Source: Rhabdophis nuchalis (taxonomy: Eukaryota > Chordata > Lepidosauria > Squamata > Natricidae). From it: a DNA stretch of 64,000 nucleotides. The stretch's first letter is position 1, and each line of letters begins with the position of its first letter. Shown here one piece after another: positions 58,082 through 64,000 of this stretch. The translations under genes and the position numbers were made by a program. Below the pieces are notes generated by a model. The model did no database searches. It worked only from the letters and a program-made list of their open reading frames with translations, and was not told the origin of the DNA. The DNA is taken from the NCBI GenBank assembly GCA_039707465.1, contig CM077647.1, positions 49,989,110 through 50,053,109 on the forward strand, in the 5' to 3' direction.

Positions 58082-58340
58082 GACTAGTTAGTTATAACTA
58101 TTTTTTGCTTGTTTTCTTCTTTTTTAATTTTATAGAATGATTAAGTCATTATTATTATTTTTCTCAGAAAATAGTATCAGAAAAAAATTGATATTCTGAA
58201 TTTCTTATTTAATTTAGTGGATTCAAAAATTCAGCATTTTTTAAAATTAAAATCTGTAGTAGTTTTAAACCCCCCCCCCCCCAAATTATGCTAGAATTCC
58301 CTAGAGGTCAACAGGACTAGTTAGTTATAACTATTTTTTG
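58082..58340 (+). repeat. 26-bp direct repeat flanking ~207 bp
   Basis: The 26-bp string beginning GACTAGTTAGTTATAAC and ending TTTTTTG is identical at 58082-58107 and 58315-58340. The spacer ends in a C-run (58270-58282) and 'GAGGTCAACAG'. It could be a long target duplication around an unknown insertion or a local duplication. A short palindrome (TTATTAATCTAT/ATAGATTAATAA) lies just upstream at about 58049-58079. Confidence 0.85.
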
Positions 58341-58619
58341 TCTGACTGATATCAATACGACTTTACAATTTTATGATGATAAACTAGTAAATACTATGTA
58401 GACTTCCTTACAAAAAAGTCTTTTCTTTAGATTTGGATTTTGCCTGTGCTTCGGGTACTTTTTAATATGCAATATGAAGAAGTTACTCTTTTCCCCCCAG
58501 TTATTACATTCATTATGTTGGGCTGGACCTATATTGGATTTCAGTTTCCTCTAAGATCCGAGCCTTTTCTTGATACAATATTGATTAAAAATAGCAGTAA
58601 AGAGTAATCACCAAATAAA

Positions 58620-59525
58620 ATGGTGGTAAGACTGAATGGATTTGGGTGCGTGGACACCCAGGTTCCAGGACTGTAATATCTTTAATACTGGATGGGGTTG
58701 TGACCCAATGTGCAACTTGGGGTTTCTACTGATCTGGCAGGTCCTATTTGATGAGCAGGTGGCAGTTGTGCCTAGAAGAGCCTTTCGACAACTTAATACT
58801 ATGTACCAGTTTCATCCTTTCCTCAATCGCCCTATGCTCAGTCTCTCAAGCCCTGATCATCTCACACTTGGATTATTGCAACATATTTTATATTGGCTAC
58901 TAAACGCAGCCATATGAGCAGCTTTTGGGTCCCTAAGGTGACCCATATTATAGCACTGTTCCATGAGCTGCACTGATTTTCTTACTTCCAGGTCCAATTC
59001 AAGGTGTGGTTATCATCTTTAAAGTTCCTCATGGCATCAATCCAGGTATTCTCAGGAACTGTCTCACCCTGATGGGCTTAGCCCACTCCACCTACACCAG
59101 CAGAATCGGCATGCTGCAGACCCCAACCTACAAGAAATTTCAGCTGACGGGTCCAGGAGAAGAGTCTTTTCTTCCCTGGTGTCTGCTATCTGGAACATTG
59201 TGCTTCCTGAAGTGAGATTCATTCCCATCCTTTTGGCCTTCTGAAAAGATTTGAAAACTGATTCTGCCAACTGACCTGGGCCCCCTGTGGAGGAATGGCA
59301 TCTTAGAAGTGGTTAATGGGTTCATCTCATCTCATCTCCATGTGTACTTTGGTCCATTCCTCTCCATCATGGTTGGTTGAATTTTAATTGATTTTAAATT
59401 TGTGGTCTTTATTTATTGTTCTAATGTTCTATATTGTGTTTATATTGAATGATTGCAAATCATCTAAAGTTCCTCAGTGAGATGGATGGAACAGAAGTTT
59501 AATAATAAAAAATAAATAAACAAAT
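58620..59525 (+). pseudogene. Old L2 LINE fragment (RT C-terminus and 3' end)
   Basis: Broken forward frames correspond to the L2 pol C-terminus: 'AVVPRRAFRQLNTMYQFHPF' parallels AVARGAFYQVHLIRQLRHF, 'LSSPDHLTLGLLQHIL' covers the TSRLDYCNALY region, 'VVIIFKVPHGINPGILRN' parallels VLIIFKALHGTGPSYLRD, and 'GEESFLPW' replaces GRAFSV. The 3' end is AATAA-rich near 59500-59528. Many substitutions and indels make it much older than the 26-30 kb copy. Confidence 0.75.
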
Positions 59526-61148
59526 AAAATTATCAAATCTGAGAGAATGTGGGAAATATTAAAATGGCACTTTCAAAACTGGTTGGTACCTGCTGCGATC
59601 TGTATCTTTAGAGCACTACCCTAATTCAGTTCAACTGACAAGAACTGACAAACCTTATCTTAATAATTGTCTGAATAAATACAGCCTGAAACTGGGTAGA
59701 TTAGATTGACAGAGTTATGTTTCATTGTCTAGCTTTATCAGATGCATAATCACAAAGTGCAATTATTATTTATGCAGAGATTAGGAAATAGGGCTCCCTT
59801 CAGATCTCTTTTTAAAATCTATCAATATTACCAAGTTTCCTGAATCCTGGATTCTCCATTTGCTCCCCGATATCTGGAGTGCCTGGAAGGAAACTCAGGC
59901 AACCATGGCAGAGGGCCAGCCATCTGAAGAGAACTTGATTGCAGCTGGAGTCTAGCCTGACCTCAGACATCAAAGCTGAGATGCCTGCTCCAGTGGCTGA
60001 AGCAAGAGGAAATGAGAATTTGAGGAAGTTAATCCCTAAAGCAGCTAAAGTTGTGTGCCCCCCCCCCGCCAATGCCCAGAAAAAGGGAAGGATCCTGAGT
60101 GAACTGGGAAGAATGGAGTGGATGTTGGATTGGTCGCTTTTGGAAAGTGAGAGGAGCCAAATGTCAACTCATAAAGTTGCCATGGTGAGGAAAGAGGGGG
60201 AGCGCATTCCACACATACCTTCGGCTCAGATCTCAGATTACTCCCCAGGCTTGTGAGGGGTGCACCTCATTAAAGAATGTGATTTATGACACAGACTGAG
60301 GGGAGGGAAGGAACAGGGGTAACATTTAGCCATAATTCAAATGAGGCTTAGATCTGACTGCAATAGGGTATTGCTGATATAGTGCTCCTAATGAATGACT
60401 GGTTTTCTTTTGAAACTTGGCTTGAGGCTCATGAATCAATTAGGGCATCTTTCAGAAACTTGACACTCAGTTAATCTGAAAATGAGGAGGTAAAAGTAGG
60501 CAGTCCTCAAGTTAAGAATGAGATCCATTTCTACTTCTGACTTTAAGTTAAATTTGTGTGTACCGGTAAGTTGAAATTAGTCAAATGTTTGTCTTAGAAG
60601 ATAGTATTTAGCTTACCTTTCTATTGATATACAGCAATTAAGAAATACACTTTAACATCTTAAACGTAATAATCATTATCATGCTTTTCATCCAAACAGT
60701 GATGTTGACAGACTCTAATACCGAATAGGTACCAGAAGACATTGCACATTGCAACAACATCAAATGAAAAGAAGAAAAAAAGGACATCAGAAGAATATCT
60801 GAAGAACAGTGAAACTAGTAGACCACGAAGGTTTACTAAATACCAAAGAGATCAAACTGTCCTAAGAAAGATCAAATGAAGCATAGAATAGAAACATAGC
60901 AAGCAAAATATTATAATACTTAGGCCAGTACACAAAAAGTTAACAGGCAAAGCAGATAACAAAAAAGACCAGGCAATGATTAAAACCAGGAAAGTTGAAG
61001 AAAGAGACAGATAAGCTAATTCTGAATGCATGAGACGAAGCCTTAAGACCAAATACATACAAAGCCAAAATACATACAAAGTAACACATAGCAAATGCCT
61101 TCTCTTCAAATTATCCTCAAACAAGAAGAAACAATGGACTATCTAGTT
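59526..61148. other. Unique DNA; weak Tigger-like fragment at ~60500
   Basis: No gene recognised. A 105-codon frame at 59939-60256 has no domain I recognise. 'GGCAGTCCTCAAGTTAAGAA' at about 60500-60519 with 'GTAAGTTGAAATTAG' near 60565 resembles the ends of a Tigger-like miniature element. A C-run lies at about 60058-60067. Confidence 0.4.
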
Positions 61149-61425
61149 CAGGGGTGTCAATTTCAATTTCATTGAGGCCGCATGAGGGCTGTGGTTGACC
61201 TTGGTGGGGGAAAGTGGGTGTGGCCGACTGGGTGGGGATGGCTTCACACCACTCCCCGAAGCTACACTGACCTGAACTTTCCTCTTCACACTGTGTAGAC
61301 CAGGCCGAAGCTAGGATTGCCTGATCTTTCTTCTTCATATTGGATAGACCAGGACAACCGCACAGGCTGGATCCAACCACATCATGAGCTGGATGCGGCC
61401 TGCGGGCCTTGAGATTGATATCCTA
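61149..61425. mobile_element. Non-autonomous hAT transposon with perfect 8-bp target duplication
   Basis: Starts 'CAGGGGTGTCAATTTCAATT' and ends 'GAGATTGATATCCTA', with ATCTAGTT at 61141-61148 and 61426-61433. 'TTTCATTGAGG' and 'GTTGACCTTGG' near the left end match the copy at 14311-14644, so they are one family. The interior differs, with 'GCCTGCGGGCC' near the right end. No transposase is present. Confidence 0.9.
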
Positions 61426-61433
61426 ATCTAGTT

Positions 61434-63232
61434 GGTTGCTGCAAGCTAATAAGGACTGACTACACACAATAGCATGCTAAACAACAATGGTGCACTGGAA
61501 TATCTAAAGAAATAACAGTTGCCACCAAGCACGAACTGGTGAGATCACTAAATAGATAAATTAACAGAAAATAAAGATGCTGAATTGCTCTGGAACTTTA
61601 GAATACAAGCAAACAAAAATCAGTCACATAACTTCCCAGATTTAACAATTGTTGATAAGAAAAACAAAAAAGTTTGTAAGAGTGAACATAGCAATATGTG
61701 AAGATAGCATGCTACAAGAAAAAGGTGGAAAATTGGAAAAAAAGTAAATATAAGTGGCCAAAGAACAACTATGGCCAAAGAAAGCAAACATAGTACCAAG
61801 AGTAATAGGTGCCTTGGTGCAATTCCAAAACAACTGGAGCAACACTTGAGCATCATTGGCATTGACAAATTGCCATCAGTCAATTGCAAAAGACAATTGT
61901 TCTTTACTTAGAACAGCTTACATCCTACAATTATGCATTTAATGTTATTTAACATCTACCTATCCCAGATCCTTGGGAAGGATTTGATAAATAGATATAA
62001 AATACTAAATCCAGTCTAAACATCTGGCTTGTATTGTATAGAAATAAGACAAATGATTCTTAAACAGGTTATATAGAAAAAGGAAAAAAGATCATGATTA
62101 AAAGTTAACTGTAGATGGCTATTCTTGAAGATGGCAAATGATCTGATGAAATGGCAATAAGAATGATCCAACTAAAAATGGTGAACCACATTCTGCTTCC
62201 TTCAGCTGGTCAGCTGCTGAAACCCCACAATAATTTCGTGAACCTCTGAAAACCACTGAAAGCAGCCTGTATATTAAAAACATACATAATATTTGTGATG
62301 CTCATGAAAATACACTTACGAATTGTGCAGATCCAGTGGTTCCTGAAAACATTGCATGACTTCGTAATTCATTAGCTTGAGAAAGGAGAATTAATATATA
62401 TTTATGATATCATAAAACTGGGTAGTGGCTATCTCCACAAACCAATTCACTCTTTCTTTATATCTAGCCACTTCACGCAGAACGATTACAAAATATGACT
62501 TTAAAAAAAATTAATGTCCCTGAATAATAGTTTTCTGGTTTGTACTCTGATATTATTATCCTACCTAGTTAGTTTTAATGAATTGGATTAGGAAATGTGA
62601 ATTAGGGCCTGTTTATGTAACCATTTTAAGTTTTCCAGAGTTTCTGTAAGATGAAATACATGTATCTAAACAGTTTTAAATTGTAACTTCAGATAACTTA
62701 TTCAATTTATTTAAATGTGAATCCTTTGAATTATGGAATATGCTTTGTATTTTAAATATATTTTTCTGCTTCACACTATCTATAAAATATGAAAATGTTA
62801 ATTCTATTCAGTTCACCTAAAATGCTACAATAAATTGTATCCCACTATGATCCCTGATAAAGGACTGTTTGCTTGGGACTATTGTAACCTATTTGACCAT
62901 AGCCTGTGATGGAATATAAAATTTCTTTTGTGCCTGTGGTGGAATATAAAATTTCTTTTGTGCTAGCACATTTGTTTCATTAAGTACATAGCCTCACAAA
63001 TTCTTTGTAGTTTCAGCCACATGACACTATGGTACATTATATGAACAAATCTTGGACCTGCCAGAAATTTCTTCTTTTTCTTCCATTCTAGGGAAAGATT
63101 GGAAGTTTAAAGTTGCAGGGGTAAACTTCCACAATGAAAATGAAATGTGTCTTAAGCTGCGCTATGTATAAACAGGTAGAGAGCGAAAATATTGTAAATA
63201 TGATATTTGTGAATGCAACTTTAAACCATGTA
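61434..63232. other. Unique AT-rich DNA with a 30-bp tandem duplication
   Basis: No gene recognised. A 30-bp unit starting GCCTGTG and ending TTTCTTTTGT occurs at 62902-62931 and 62932-62961 with one mismatch. Confidence 0.6.
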
Positions 63233-63430
63233 CAGTGTTGCTTAAAGTTTGTGAATCTTTTTGAATTTTAAATATTTCTGCATAAATATGACAACTATGA
63301 TCTGTTCTCCACACATGTTCTAAAACTAAAGGCAACCCAATTCAACAATGAGTTAAAATATTATACTGTTTATTTATTGAATAAAGTGATCGAAAGCTAC
63401 ATATTTGTGTCTGGCAAATGTATGAAGAAG
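63233..63430 (+). mobile_element. Tc1/mariner element, one end only
   Basis: It starts after a TA with 'CAGTGTTGCTTAAAGTTTGT' and continues 'GAATTTTAAATATTTCTGCA', 'TAAATATGAC', 'AATATTATACTG' and 'TTTATTTATTGAATAAAGTG'. From memory this is the terminal region of a Tc1-like family found in fishes, amphibians and squamates. No right end or transposase is seen, so it is a truncated copy. It is a different family from 4431-4970 and 43866-49890. Confidence 0.62.
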
Positions 63431-63941
63431 TTGATCTAAATGAAATTAATTGGACAAGCATTATTTACATAGCCAAATTCAGTAGATACATTATATCCAG
63501 CCTTATCTATAGGATGTCAGTGTTTTTATCTTATTCAATTTATTTATAGTGACCCTCAGTGACCAAGTGAATTTCCTCAACTGAAGATGGTCTTCAACTT
63601 GAATTCCCACAATTCCTCAACAACATACTCAGAACACCATTTTGGCTAGAATAAAATAAATTTCTATATCCTGCAAAAAGAGTCATGCCCTTCATTAGGA
63701 TTATACATATATATTAGGCAAGAAAGTCAGACTGGAACTTGTATTGTGGCAGTATAAAATTAAGCTTCACTCCAATTGTTCTTTAGAAAAAGCTACATTT
63801 TCTTCTCTAGTTTCAAAGATTTCATTTCTTGGAAGACCTAAAGAATAAATCCAGCTAAGTGCAATACCTTGCCAACCTTGGCTGATCTACAAAACTAAGT
63901 TGAGATCTGGATACTATTTGGCCAAGAACCATTTGAAATTA

Positions 63942-64000
63942 TGTATGTCTGTCTGTCTGTCTGTCTGTATGTATGTATATATGTATGTATGTATGTATGT
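63942..64000. repeat. (TGTC)n(TATG)n microsatellite
   Basis: TGTC units at about 63946-63967 followed by TATG units running to the window edge with one interruption. Confidence 0.95.

Noticed and set aside
59939..60256. 105-codon frame considered as a possible gag-like or host exon
   Set aside because: No recognisable domain, no splice-site context, and no related frame nearby.

Overview
This window is nuclear DNA from a vertebrate, and the repeats point to a squamate reptile, most likely a snake. The evidence is CR1 LINEs with pentameric tails, recently active L2-type LINEs whose 3' end reads like 'CCGCCC...GGGGAGAGGGCGG...AATAA', several hAT and Tigger-like miniature transposons of squamate type, and an AT-rich background. 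I find no convincing host exon, rRNA or cellular tRNA gene. The window reads as a gene desert or a very long intron. A few repeat-free stretches (about 1.4-2.0, 15.8-16.4, 23.8-25.2 and 56.2-57.9 kb) look like possible conserved non-coding DNA, but only by impression.

Layout. 0-25 kb: mostly unique AT-rich DNA with a CR1 relic, a Tc1-type miniature element with TA target duplication, hAT miniature elements with 8-bp duplications, a Tigger-like element, a 243-bp direct duplication and a 300-bp foldback. 25-30.5 kb: a truncated L2, a Tigger-like fragment, then a nearly full-length reverse-strand L2 with endonuclease and reverse transcriptase broken only by a 22-nt deletion and one TGA, and a GC-rich repetitive 5' leader. 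33-36 kb: a 5'-truncated forward L2. 36.4-41.2 kb: a Penelope-like relic and CR1 fragments, one carrying a small retro-insertion. 43.9-49.9 kb: a palindromic Tc1 derivative split by a reverse L2, which is itself split by two forward L2 copies. 58-64 kb: an old L2, another hAT element, a Tc1 end and microsatellites.

The most interesting part is 51.75-52.92 kb. It holds several copies, in both orientations, of a tRNA-derived element with Pol III A and B boxes. Directly behind each tRNA-like head lies a 47-nt sequence that folds as a type I hammerhead self-cleaving ribozyme: stem I GGCCAG/CUGGUC, core CUGANGA, stem II, GAAA, a short palindromic stem III ending in U, then C at the cleavage site. 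Two sequence variants differ in stems II and III by paired changes that keep the stems, and the only unconstrained core base (N7) also differs. Two successive copies place equivalent cleavage sites 340 nt apart. The arrangement resembles ribozyme-bearing SINEs and retrozymes known from other animals. The catalytic reading is inferred from sequence only.
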